DNA of 6,303 nucleotides. Source: Actinomycetes bacterium (GTDB taxonomy: Bacteria; Actinomycetota; Humimicrobiia; Humimicrobiales; Humimicrobiaceae). Made by a program: the position numbers and the translations under genes. The notes under the pieces were generated by a model. The model did no database searches and had not been told where the DNA came from. It was given only the letters and a program-made list of their open reading frames with translations. Below are positions 1-6,303 of this stretch, piece after piece (position 1 is the stretch's first letter; each line of letters starts with the position of its first letter). Location: assembly GCA_030609215.1 (NCBI GenBank), contig JAUWCR010000084.1, positions 1 through 6,303 on the forward strand, in the 5' to 3' direction.

Positions 1-1796
1 ATACCTTCCTCCATGCCAATTATAAAAACATATGGAAATTCCAGTCCCTTGGCATTATGAAGAGTCATAAGTATAAGCGCATCTGTAGATTCATCATAAT
101 TATCAATATCTGTAAGAAGTGAAACTTCCTCAAGAAAGCCATCTAGTCTTATAAGACTGCTTCCAGAACCCCTGGTTTCTTTATCTCCTAAATCAGATAT
201 TGAAGGCATGCCAGAAGCCTCCATTAGAAATGTTTTATATTCATACTCTTTGGTCACGGTCAGCAGTTCCTTTAAATTCTCAATTCTATTCATTGCGTCT
301 ATAGTACTCTCCAGCTCAAGTTCTTTCATATAACCTGTCTTTTTCCAGACTCTTTGCAAAACTTTATCAGCTCCATTTTCTGTGGCATAATTTCTAAACT
401 CTGCCATCATGCCTATAAATCTTCCTATCCTTTCCTTAACCCCCCTGCTGATGCTTGGAATTTCATCGTGCCTGTAAAAAGCTTCAACAAATGTCATATT
501 ATTTTTCCTGGAATACATCTCAATGGCAGACAGGGTAATCTTCCCAATCTTCCTTGCAGGCACATTTACAATTCTAGCCAGACTTATTATATCCTTTGGG
601 TTGGATATTAGTTTTAAGTAAGCAAGCATGTCTTTTATTTCTTTTCTGTCATAAAATCTAAGTCCGCCATAAATCTTATAGGGAATATTTTCTTTTATTA
701 AAAACTCTTCAACAGCTCGGGACTGTGCATTTGTTCTGTAAAAGATAGCAAAATCTCTGTATTTTTTGTCTTTCTTCTTTATAATTTTCCTTATTTTTTC
801 AATTATAAATCTAACCTCTTCCTTTTCGTCAGCAGCTATATATTTAGAGACAAGTTCCCCCTCCATGTTATCAGTCCATAATTTTTTTTGCTTTCTGCTT
901 TCATTATTGCTAATTAAAAAATTTGCAGCCCTTAAAATATTTTTAGTAGAGCGGTAATTCTGCTCCAGCTTCACAACAGTTGTGTTATCAAATCGTTTAT
1001 CAAAATTTATTATATTTGATATTTCTGCACCCCTCCAACTATAAATGCTCTGATCGTCATCGCCAACCACACAGATATTTTTATGTTTTTCTGATAAAAT
1101 CATAATCAGCTCATTCTGGACAACATTAGTATCCTGGAACTCATCAACCAGAATATATTTAAATTTATTCTGATACTTTTCTCTTACTTCCTGAAATAAC
1201 TTAAGAATATCAACTGTAAACATTAAAAGATCATCAAAATCCAGCGCATTAGCTTTCAGAAGTTTTTCCTGATACAGAGGGTAAACCTGCGCAACTATTT
1301 TTTCAAAATAATCCACTGCCTTCTTTGAAAAAGTCTCGTAGTCTATAAGCCTGTTTTTAGCATTGCTGATTACAGCATGAACTGCTTTCGGGTGAAATCT
1401 TTTGCTGTCTAGATTCAAATCCTTCAAGCAGCTTGATATCAGACTTAACTGGTCAATAGAATCGTAAATTACAAAATTCCTTGACATGCCTAAATGATGA
1501 ATCTCATACCTTAAGATTTTTGCGCAAAATGAATGAAAAGTACTAACCCACATTATCTCTCCTACTTTTCCCACAAGTTCTATTACTCTTCTCTTCATCT
1601 CTTTAGCTGCCTTATTGGTAAATGTAATGGCAAGAACATTGAAAGGATTAATACCCTTATCTTTTACAAGATAAGCTATTCTGTAGGTCAGTACCCTGGT
1701 TTTACCACTTCCTGCACCAGCTATAACCAGAAGCGGTTTTTTTATTTTCTTAACAGCTTTAATTTGCTCAGGATTTAAATATTTATCTAAGTTCAA
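1..1796 (-). CDS. pcrA: UvrD/PcrA/Rep-family superfamily 1 DNA helicase, C-terminus cut off by window edge
   Basis: An ATP-driven 3'-5' DNA helicase of the UvrD/PcrA/Rep group, acting in nucleotide excision repair, replication restart or removal of obstacles from DNA. About 598 codons are visible of a family length near 700-750. Motifs appear in order: the Q-motif LNPEQ (Q11); Walker A AGAGSGKT with K32; motif Ia FTNKAAKEM (from F59); Walker B VDEFQDT (D218, E219); motif III GDDDQSIYSWRGA (from G245) followed by LEQNYRST; motif IV FYRTNAQSR (R354); and motif V LHNAKGLEF (about 579-587). Motif VI and the C-terminal tail lie beyond position 1. The chosen start is TTG at 1796: an in-frame TAG lies two codons upstream (1800-1802), and the next ATG comes after motif Ia. 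The start has no good Shine-Dalgarno site and lies 10 nt after the aroF stop, so translational coupling is likely. Family membership is certain; choosing between PcrA, UvrD and Rep is not, because features of all three are mixed. Confidence 0.95.
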   Translation of the reverse strand, partial: MNLDKYLNPEQIKAVKKIKKPLLVIAGAGSGKTRVLTYRIAYLVKDKGINPFNVLAITFTNKAAKEMKRRVIELVGKVGEIMWVSTFHSFCAKILRYEIHHLGMSRNFVIYDSIDQLSLISSCLKDLNLDSKRFHPKAVHAVISNAKNRLIDYETFSKKAVDYFEKIVAQVYPLYQEKLLKANALDFDDLLMFTVDILKLFQEVREKYQNKFKYILVDEFQDTNVVQNELIMILSEKHKNICVVGDDDQSIYSWRGAEISNIINFDKRFDNTTVVKLEQNYRSTKNILRAANFLISNNESRKQKKLWTDNMEGELVSKYIAADEKEEVRFIIEKIRKIIKKKDKKYRDFAIFYRTNAQSRAVEEFLIKENIPYKIYGGLRFYDRKEIKDMLAYLKLISNPKDIISLARIVNVPARKIGKITLSAIEMYSRKNNMTFVEAFYRHDEIPSISRGVKERIGRFIGMMAEFRNYATENGADKVLQRVWKKTGYMKELELESTIDAMNRIENLKELLTVTKEYEYKTFLMEASGMPSISDLGDKETRGSGSSLIRLDGFLEEVSLLTDIDNYDESTDALILMTLHNAKGLEFPYVFIIGMEEG

Positions 1797-1806
1797 TTGC
1801 TACGAA

Positions 1807-2637
1807 CTACCTAACTTTTTTACTAAAAATATTTGCAATATAACTAACCTGCTTAAGCATCTCAGATGTCTGCTTGGGGTTAAGTGCCTGCTGACCATCA
1901 CAAAGCGCCTTGGAAGGTTCATTATGCACCTCAACTATAAGTCCATCTGCACCGACTGCAATTGCTGCTCTACTCATAGGAATAACCAGATCGCTTTGCC
2001 CAACAGCATGGGATGGATCGATGATTATAGGAAGTTTACTTAATTTCTTTATTACCGGAACTGCAGACAAATCTAAAGTAAATCTGGTGTAAGGTTCAAA
2101 AGTTCTTATTCCCCTCTCACAAAGAACTATTTCCAAATCTCCTCCAGATGATGATATATACTCAACTGCAAGAAGCCATTCCTTAATAGTGGCAGCCCAC
2201 CCTCTTTTTAACAATACCTTTTTATTCCTCTTGCGAGCTACATCTCCAACCTTTTTCAGCAGGGCAAAATTTGACATATTTCTTGTTCCTATCTGTAAAA
2301 CATCTACATATCTAGCTATTTCTTCTACTGTCTCCGCATCTGTAACTTCAGTAACTGTTTTGAGATTGTACTTGCGCCCAGCTTTCATTAAATACTCCAA
2401 ACCTGTATGTCCAAGTCCCTGAAAACTATAAGGAGAAGTCCTTGGTTTATACGCCCCTCCCCTAAAAAATGTTAGCCCGCAACTCTTAATAATACCTGCT
2501 ATAGCATCTAACTGCTCCCAGCTTTCAATAGCACAGGGACCAGCAATCACAGTAATGTACCCATCTTTAATCAGTTTGAAATCATCTTGCTTCGCTGATT
2601 TTTTTAAACTATCTATATTATTCTTATCTTTTTCCAA
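1807..2637 (-). CDS. aroF: 3-deoxy-7-phosphoheptulonate (DAHP) synthase, minimal type I-beta
   Basis: Catalyses the first shikimate-pathway step: phosphoenolpyruvate plus erythrose 4-phosphate gives DAHP, in the cytoplasm. The 276-residue protein is essentially the bare TIM barrel. It has GPCAIES near the N-terminus, the substrate-binding KPRTSPYSFQG (64-74), LLKRGW, CERGIRTFEPYTRFTLD, DPSHAVG and VEVHNEP. The expected metal ligands are C35, H210, E236 and D247, with the spacing seen in other type I-beta enzymes. It lacks the N-terminal ferredoxin-like regulatory domain of the Thermotoga enzyme and the N-terminal chorismate mutase of Bacillus AroA, and so resembles the short unregulated Pyrococcus form. 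The start is TTG at 2637, supported by a Shine-Dalgarno sequence and by an in-frame TGA at 2650-2652 that excludes a longer protein. It lies 62 nt downstream of the chorismate mutase gene. KDO-8-phosphate synthase is a related fold, but the motifs are those of DAHP synthase. Confidence 0.96.
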   Translation of the reverse strand: MEKDKNNIDSLKKSAKQDDFKLIKDGYITVIAGPCAIESWEQLDAIAGIIKSCGLTFFRGGAYKPRTSPYSFQGLGHTGLEYLMKAGRKYNLKTVTEVTDAETVEEIARYVDVLQIGTRNMSNFALLKKVGDVARKRNKKVLLKRGWAATIKEWLLAVEYISSSGGDLEIVLCERGIRTFEPYTRFTLDLSAVPVIKKLSKLPIIIDPSHAVGQSDLVIPMSRAAIAVGADGLIVEVHNEPSKALCDGQQALNPKQTSEMLKQVSYIANIFSKKVR

Positions 2638-2642
2638 ATAAA

Positions 2643-2651
2643 CTTCCTCTC
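2643..2651 (-). promoter_or_regulatory. Ribosome binding site deciding the TTG start of aroF
   Basis: On the minus strand this reads GAGAGGAAG, followed by a short A/T spacer and TTG at 2637. The in-frame TGA stop at 2650-2652 overlaps its upstream end, so no start further upstream is possible. This makes the TTG start well supported. Confidence 0.7.
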
Positions 2652-2699
2652 AGTGCCTGGTGGATTAATTTTTTTATAGATCCTGGTTCAGTTTAATGA

Positions 2700-2984
2700 T
2701 TACAAGCTTTCATCTTTTTCCAGAATCTGAACATTTCTAAGTATTGCTTCAAAGATTTGCACAATATTATCATTATAAAGTGGGCCCTTATTATATTTGA
2801 TAATATTGTCCATCAAATCTTCTTCCCTTTTTGCATCATAAAGGGCCATGTTATTTTTTTCCTTCAGTCTCTTTATCTTTAATACTGTAACTGCTCTCTT
2901 ATTTAATAATTCAACTAAAGCTTTATCAATTTTATCAATACCACTTCTACCTTTTTTTAATTTTTCTTCAAAGTCATTATCCAT
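2700..2984 (-). CDS. aroQ: Chorismate mutase, free-standing AroQ type
   Basis: Converts chorismate to prephenate, the committed step towards phenylalanine and tyrosine. The 94-residue, all-helical protein matches the AroQ fold in length and spacing; it has no signal peptide, so it should be cytoplasmic. Aligned by eye to the mutase domain of E. coli PheA, the conserved residues are R13 (R11), R30 (R28), K41 (K39), D50 (D48), R53 (R51) and E54 (E52). In the last helix, E. coli S84 appears to be V85 here and Q88 to be E89. Such domains are often fused to prephenate dehydratase or dehydrogenase, or to the N-terminus of DAHP synthase; here the mutase is a separate gene just upstream of aroF, in the order of the Bacillus fusion. 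The ATG start has a strong AAAGGAG site eight bases upstream. The symbol aroQ is also used elsewhere for a dehydroquinase, which this is not. Confidence 0.92.
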   Translation of the reverse strand: MDNDFEEKLKKGRSGIDKIDKALVELLNKRAVTVLKIKRLKEKNNMALYDAKREEDLMDNIIKYNKGPLYNDNIVQIFEAILRNVQILEKDESL

Positions 2985-2992
2985 TAATATTA

Positions 2993-2999
2993 CTCCTTT
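2993..2999 (-). promoter_or_regulatory. Strong ribosome binding site of the chorismate mutase gene
   Basis: Minus strand AAAGGAG, eight bases before the ATG at 2984. It is the best Shine-Dalgarno match in the window, and it sits inside the 38-nt guaA-mutase gap. Confidence 0.75.
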
Positions 3000-3022
3000 A
3001 GATTTTTATATCTTAGCTAAAA

Positions 3023-4555
3023 TTACTCCCATTCTATCGTGCTGGGCGGCTTCGAACTAATATCATAAACAACTCTATTCACACCGTCAACCTTATTTAT
3101 TATCTTATTGCTTATTCTTTCCAAAACATCATATGGAAGTTTCACCCAGTCTGCAGTCATTGCATCTTCACTGTTAACTGCCCTTATTACAATAGGATAA
3201 GCATATGATCGCTCATCTCCCATAACACCAACACTTTTTATACATGGAAGTATCGCGAAAGACTGCCAGATTCTTTTATACAACCCTGCTCTTCTTATCT
3301 CCTCCAGTACTATACTATCAGCCTTTTTTAATATTTCCAGCTTTTCTTCAGTAACATCGCCAATTATCCTTATGGCAAGCCCTGGACCAGGAAAAGGCTG
3401 CCTCCATACTAGCTCATCAGGAAGTCCAAGTTCTATCCCAATCTTCCTAACTTCATCTTTAAACAACATTCTTAAAGGCTCAATTAGTTTTAATTTCATA
3501 TCTTCAGGAAGGCCTGCAACATTATGATGTGATTTTATTCTTGCTGCATCTCTTGTTCCGCTCTCTATTACGTCTGAATAAAGAGTTCCCTGTACTAGAA
3601 AATCCGCACCTTTAATTTTCTTAGCCTCTTCTTCAAAAATCCTTATAAACTCATTCCCTATAATCTTCCTTTTTTTCTCAGGGTCAGTAACTCCTTTTAA
3701 TTTATTTAAAAATCTATCTTTTGCTTTAATATGAACAAGGTTAATTTTGAAATTCTCCCTGAAAGTCTTTTTAACCTGAATATCTTCTCCTTTTCTTAAA
3801 AGTCCCTGGTCTACAAAAATACATGTTAACCTGTTTCCAACCGCCTTATTAACCAGAATAGCAGCCACAGAAGAATCAACTCCTCCGCTCAGCGCGCATA
3901 TAACCCTTCCATCTTTTACCTTACGCTTTATCTTACTCACCTGGTTTTCTATTATCGAAACCATGGTCCACGTAGGAGAACACTTACATATATTAAATAA
4001 GAAATTATTTAATATATCCATACCAGATGGTGTATGTATAACCTCGGGGTGAAACTGAATACCATATATATGTTTAGCTGTCTCTTCAAAACCAGCAACC
4101 GGCAGACTATGGGTGGATGCAATTACTTTAAAAGATGATGGGACTTTTAATACACTGTCCTTATGGCTCATCCAACAGGTTTCAACCTGCTTTAGCCCGC
4201 TAAATAAAAGAGACTCTACATCCAGTTTTATTTTAGTCTTACCATACTCATTTCTTCCACTGCTTGTTACAGCACCATCAAGCAAAGATGCAATTAATTG
4301 CATTCCATAGCAAATACCAAGAACAGGTATTCCAAGAGAAAATATTCTTTTATCTATCCGTAGGGGTCTTTTTGTTTTAGATAAAATACTGCTGGGAGAG
4401 CCTGAAAATACAAGTCCGCTTGGTTTTTTCTCTTTTATTTCTTCCAGTGGAGTATCATAGGGAATTAGCTCTGAGTAAACTCTGAGTTCCCTGATCCTTC
4501 TGGCAATTAACCGACTGTACTGCCCACCAAAATCAATAACTAAAATATTTTCCAT
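3023..4555 (-). CDS. guaA: GMP synthase (glutamine-hydrolysing)
   Basis: Converts XMP to GMP using ATP and ammonia released from glutamine; the last step of de novo GMP synthesis, in the cytoplasm. At 510 residues it is a full-length two-domain enzyme. Residues 1 to about 190 are a class I glutamine amidotransferase with the catalytic triad C82 (GICYGMQ), H169 and E171 (QFHPEV). From about residue 200 comes the ATP pyrophosphatase domain with the PP-loop SGGVDSS (223-229), [23 protein letters not shown] and [12 protein letters not shown]. The dimerisation domain ends in [13 protein letters not shown], the usual family terminus. The N-terminal [20 protein letters not shown] is also typical, which supports the ATG at 4555. 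A GGAGAG sequence precedes it at a rather long distance (12 nt). It lies 89 nt downstream of guaB3, which would supply its XMP substrate. No key residue is missing. Confidence 0.98.
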   Translation of the reverse strand: MENILVIDFGGQYSRLIARRIRELRVYSELIPYDTPLEEIKEKKPSGLVFSGSPSSILSKTKRPLRIDKRIFSLGIPVLGICYGMQLIASLLDGAVTSSGRNEYGKTKIKLDVESLLFSGLKQVETCWMSHKDSVLKVPSSFKVIASTHSLPVAGFEETAKHIYGIQFHPEVIHTPSGMDILNNFLFNICKCSPTWTMVSIIENQVSKIKRKVKDGRVICALSGGVDSSVAAILVNKAVGNRLTCIFVDQGLLRKGEDIQVKKTFRENFKINLVHIKAKDRFLNKLKGVTDPEKKRKIIGNEFIRIFEEEAKKIKGADFLVQGTLYSDVIESGTRDAARIKSHHNVAGLPEDMKLKLIEPLRMLFKDEVRKIGIELGLPDELVWRQPFPGPGLAIRIIGDVTEEKLEILKKADSIVLEEIRRAGLYKRIWQSFAILPCIKSVGVMGDERSYAYPIVIRAVNSEDAMTADWVKLPYDVLERISNKIINKVDGVNRVVYDISSKPPSTIEWE

Positions 4556-4644
4556 ATTAATATTTTACTCTCCTACATCCTTATTATATTCTTAAAGTTA
4601 CTGTTATAAAAATTTATCGTCATATTTGATATTATATCCTAGTA
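4556..4644 (-). promoter_or_regulatory. guaB3-guaA intergenic region with a possible weak internal promoter
   Basis: The longest gene-free stretch (89 nt), very AT-rich. On the minus strand it holds two TATAAT hexamers (4583-4588 and 4631-4636), the second within the perfect 11-base palindrome GATATAATATC (4628-4638), and GGAGAG (4568-4573) as the guaA ribosome site. The hexamer at 4583-4588 has TTTTAT, only a poor -35 match, 17 bases upstream. I see no terminator hairpin with a U-run. AT richness alone could produce these hexamers, so the promoter call is tentative. Confidence 0.25.
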
Positions 4645-5805
4645 TTACTTGCCCATTCCTACTTTCTGCATTCTCTGATGAAATTTCCCCTCTGTTTTAA
4701 TTGAAGGAGCAACTATCACTTCAGCTTTCTGAAACTCCTTAATATTTTTATAGCCGCATGTAGCCATTGAAGTTCTAAGCGCACCAAATAAATTCAATGT
4801 ACCATCATTTTCAAAGGCCGGCCCAACCAGTATTTCTTCAAGCTTTGCAACCACTTCTGTTTTAACCCGGGCACCTCTTGGCAGCTCTGGGTGAAAAGTA
4901 GCCATACCCCAGTGAAATCCTCTTCCAGGAGCTTCCTTAGCTCTTGAGAGAGGCGAACCAATCATTACCAGGTCTGCCCCGCAAGCTATAGCTTTTGCAA
5001 TATCTCCGCCTGTTCTCATTCCTCCGTCAGCAATAACCAGGATATGATCTCCAGTTTCATCAAGATGCCTTGCCCTGGCTGCTGCTGCGTCTGCAATAGC
5101 TGTAGCCTGAGGAACACCAATCCCTAAAACCTGTCTGGTAGTACACGCTTCGCCAGGACCAACTCCAACCAGGACTCCGACAGCTCCTGTTCTCATTAAG
5201 TGCAGGGATGTAGAGAAAGACGCACAACCGCCAACTATTACTGGAATAGGACATTCAGGGATAAACTTCTTTAAATCCAGTGGAGCTTTTACCTCACTTA
5301 CATGCTCCGCACTTACTACAGTACCCTGAATTATAAGTATATCCAGACCTGCGTCTATAACAATCCTGTAATATTTTTCAACCTTTTGCGGAGTAAATGA
5401 ACCGCATGCAATACAGCCCGCTTTTTTTATCTGCTTTATTCTCTTTATAATCAATTCCTCTTTAATTGGCTCTGTATAAATTTTCTGCATCTTTCTGGTA
5501 GCTTCCCTGTCTTGAAATTTAGAAATTTTTTCCAGTATCTCGTCAGCATTATCATATCTGCATTGAATTCCCTCAAAATTTAAAACAGCAAGACCTCCAA
5601 TTCTATTCATTTCAATAGCAAACCCTACATCAACCACACCATCCATCGCTGATGCAAGTACCGGTATTTTTAAATCATATTTTCCAATTTTTACAGATAT
5701 ATCAGTATCCTCCGCATCTCTTGTTCGCCTGCTTGGTACTATTGAAACTTCATCAAAACCATAAGCCCTTCGTCCTAACTTACCCTTGCCAATATCTATA
5801 TCCAT
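4645..5805 (-). CDS. guaB3: GuaB3-family IMP dehydrogenase-related protein
   Basis: A member of the IMP dehydrogenase/GMP reductase TIM-barrel family, of the GuaB3 subfamily. IMP dehydrogenase oxidises IMP to XMP with NAD+; a cyanobacterial GuaB3 has been reported to have this activity, and the same is inferred here. Its 386 residues match the GuaB3 length. The N-terminal GRRAYGFDEVSIVPSRRT, the catalytic-loop GPGEACTTRQVLG with C221, the phosphate-binding IADGGMRTGGDIAKA (D260), IGSPLSRAKEAPGRGFHWGM and the C-terminal GALRTSMATCGYKNIKEFQ are characteristic. There is no CBS (Bateman) insert, so the nucleotide-dependent regulation of canonical GuaB should be absent. The ATG immediately follows the plsY stop codon and uses AAAAGGGG inside the plsY 3' end as ribosome site. 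The gene downstream is guaA, which fits a role in GMP synthesis. GMP reductase activity is less likely but not excluded by sequence alone. Confidence 0.93.
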   Translation of the reverse strand: MDIDIGKGKLGRRAYGFDEVSIVPSRRTRDAEDTDISVKIGKYDLKIPVLASAMDGVVDVGFAIEMNRIGGLAVLNFEGIQCRYDNADEILEKISKFQDREATRKMQKIYTEPIKEELIIKRIKQIKKAGCIACGSFTPQKVEKYYRIVIDAGLDILIIQGTVVSAEHVSEVKAPLDLKKFIPECPIPVIVGGCASFSTSLHLMRTGAVGVLVGVGPGEACTTRQVLGIGVPQATAIADAAAARARHLDETGDHILVIADGGMRTGGDIAKAIACGADLVMIGSPLSRAKEAPGRGFHWGMATFHPELPRGARVKTEVVAKLEEILVGPAFENDGTLNLFGALRTSMATCGYKNIKEFQKAEVIVAPSIKTEGKFHQRMQKVGMGK

Positions 5806-6303
5806 TTACACCCCTTTTCTCTTAATTTTCTTTTCTTCTCCTTTTATCAGTCTTTTAATATTATTCCTATGAGTAATAAAAGCCAATACACATATAAAAA
5901 TACCAGCGATAACTACAGGAAGCGGATACTTGCTAAAAAAAAATGATAGTGGAGTAGCTATAGCTGCAACTAAAGACCCCACAGATACAATTCTAAAGAT
6001 TAAAAAAACAACAGCCCATGTGATTATAATAATAAAAATCGGGAGAATCTCTATCCACACAGGATTACTTAAGTATGGCAGACTTGATAGTGCCACTATC
6101 ACTCCATAAGAAGTTGCAATTCCCTTCCCTCCCTTAAAATTAATATAAACAGGAAAATCATGTCCCAAAATTACAGCAACAGCTGATATTGAAATGAGTA
6201 TCAAATCATTGGGAAAAATTAAACATACTACCAGTACCGGTATAAACCCCTTAACCATATCAGCAATAATAGTAATAATACCTAATGATACCCCAAGAGT
6301 CCT
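5806..6303 (-). CDS. plsY: Glycerol-3-phosphate acyltransferase PlsY, N-terminus cut off by window edge
   Basis: Integral membrane enzyme that transfers an acyl group from acyl-phosphate to glycerol 3-phosphate, giving lysophosphatidate, the first intermediate of phospholipid synthesis; it works with PlsX. The reading frame is open to position 6303: 165 residues are visible of about 200. The visible part begins RTLG, which in the family directly follows the first catalytic motif (SGNxGATN), so that motif lies outside the window. The second motif GHDFPVYINFKGGKGIATS (visible residues 47-65) and the third, HRNNIKRLIKG (145-155), are clear, separated by long hydrophobic membrane segments. The C-terminus is lysine- and arginine-rich, presumably cytoplasmic. 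The ATG at 6256-6258 is an internal methionine, not the start: homology continues upstream of it. The stop codon directly abuts the guaB3 start. Confidence 0.96.
   Translation of the reverse strand, partial: RTLGVSLGIITIIADMVKGFIPVLVVCLIFPNDLILISISAVAVILGHDFPVYINFKGGKGIATSYGVIVALSSLPYLSNPVWIEILPIFIIIITWAVVFLIFRIVSVGSLVAAIATPLSFFFSKYPLPVVIAGIFICVLAFITHRNNIKRLIKGEEKKIKRKGV
5811..5818 (-). promoter_or_regulatory. guaB3 ribosome binding site inside the plsY 3' end
   Basis: Minus strand AAAAGGGG, five bases before the guaB3 ATG at 5805, lying within the last plsY codons. With the stop and start codons side by side (TAAATG), ribosomes finishing plsY could reinitiate on guaB3. Confidence 0.6.

Noticed and set aside
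354..2422. Plus-strand open frames at 354-611, 766-957, 1533-1778, 1910-2092 and 2189-2422
   Set aside because: Each lies antisense to the helicase or DAHP synthase gene, and none shows a recognisable domain; the minus-strand genes explain the sequence fully.
2638..2699. A frameshifted mutase/DAHP synthase fusion
   Set aside because: The two genes are in different frames, but the second has its own Shine-Dalgarno sequence and start, with an in-frame stop just upstream, and the mutase has a complete domain with a normal end. Two genuine genes explain this better.
2985..3022. A hairpin terminator or attenuator between guaA and the chorismate mutase gene
   Set aside because: Only a four-base AGAT/ATCT pairing around an A-rich loop and a TTAGCTAA palindrome can be found; there is no GC stem or following U-run.
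2848..4310. Plus-strand open frames at 2848-3060 and 4113-4310
   Set aside because: They are antisense to the chorismate mutase and guaA; hydrophobic, low-complexity translations typical of shadows in AT-rich DNA.
4556..4644. A purine riboswitch in front of guaA
   Set aside because: The stretch ATATAATATCAAATATG loosely recalls the start of a guanine aptamer, but the conserved GTTTCTACC-like junction and the paired loops are absent.
5060..5254. 64-codon minus-strand open frame inside guaB3
   Set aside because: It is a shifted frame across the conserved catalytic loop of guaB3, which is intact in the main frame.
6256..6258. ATG as the start of plsY
   Set aside because: The frame stays open to the window edge and the upstream codons encode RTLG and a hydrophobic segment, which match the PlsY family; the true start is outside the window.

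Overview
The window is a compact, AT-rich bacterial housekeeping segment. All six recognisable genes lie on the minus strand, so transcription runs from position 6303 towards position 1. In that order they are plsY (5' end cut by the window edge), guaB3, guaA, a free-standing chorismate mutase (AroQ type), a minimal DAHP synthase (aroF, type I-beta) and a UvrD/PcrA-family helicase (3' end cut by the other edge). There are no tRNA or rRNA genes, transposons, CRISPR arrays or phage genes that I can recognise. The plus-strand open frames are shadows of these genes.

The genes are tightly packed. guaB3 starts on the base after the plsY stop codon. Gaps are 89 nt between guaB3 and guaA, 38 nt between guaA and the mutase, 62 nt between the mutase and aroF, and 10 nt between aroF and the helicase. 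No gap holds a convincing terminator, so one long transcript is likely. The 89-nt gap is the only place where an internal promoter looks possible. The last two genes appear to start at TTG, each with an in-frame stop just upstream.

Functionally the segment joins three themes. PlsY makes lysophosphatidate for membrane phospholipid. GuaB3 (an IMP dehydrogenase-family protein without CBS domains) and GuaA (GMP synthase) would together form the IMP to XMP to GMP branch. AroF and the chorismate mutase catalyse the first shikimate-pathway step and the first step of the phenylalanine/tyrosine branch. The helicase belongs to DNA repair and replication and has no obvious metabolic link.

The organism is a bacterium (PlsY, Shine-Dalgarno sites, UvrD/PcrA helicase) with an AT-rich genome. 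GuaB3 is best known from Actinobacteria and Cyanobacteria, which makes its presence in such AT-rich DNA mildly notable, but the window does not fix the lineage. I found no previously undescribed system. The points most worth checking are the split mutase/DAHP synthase pair, the guaB3-guaA pairing, and atypical residues in the mutase active site.
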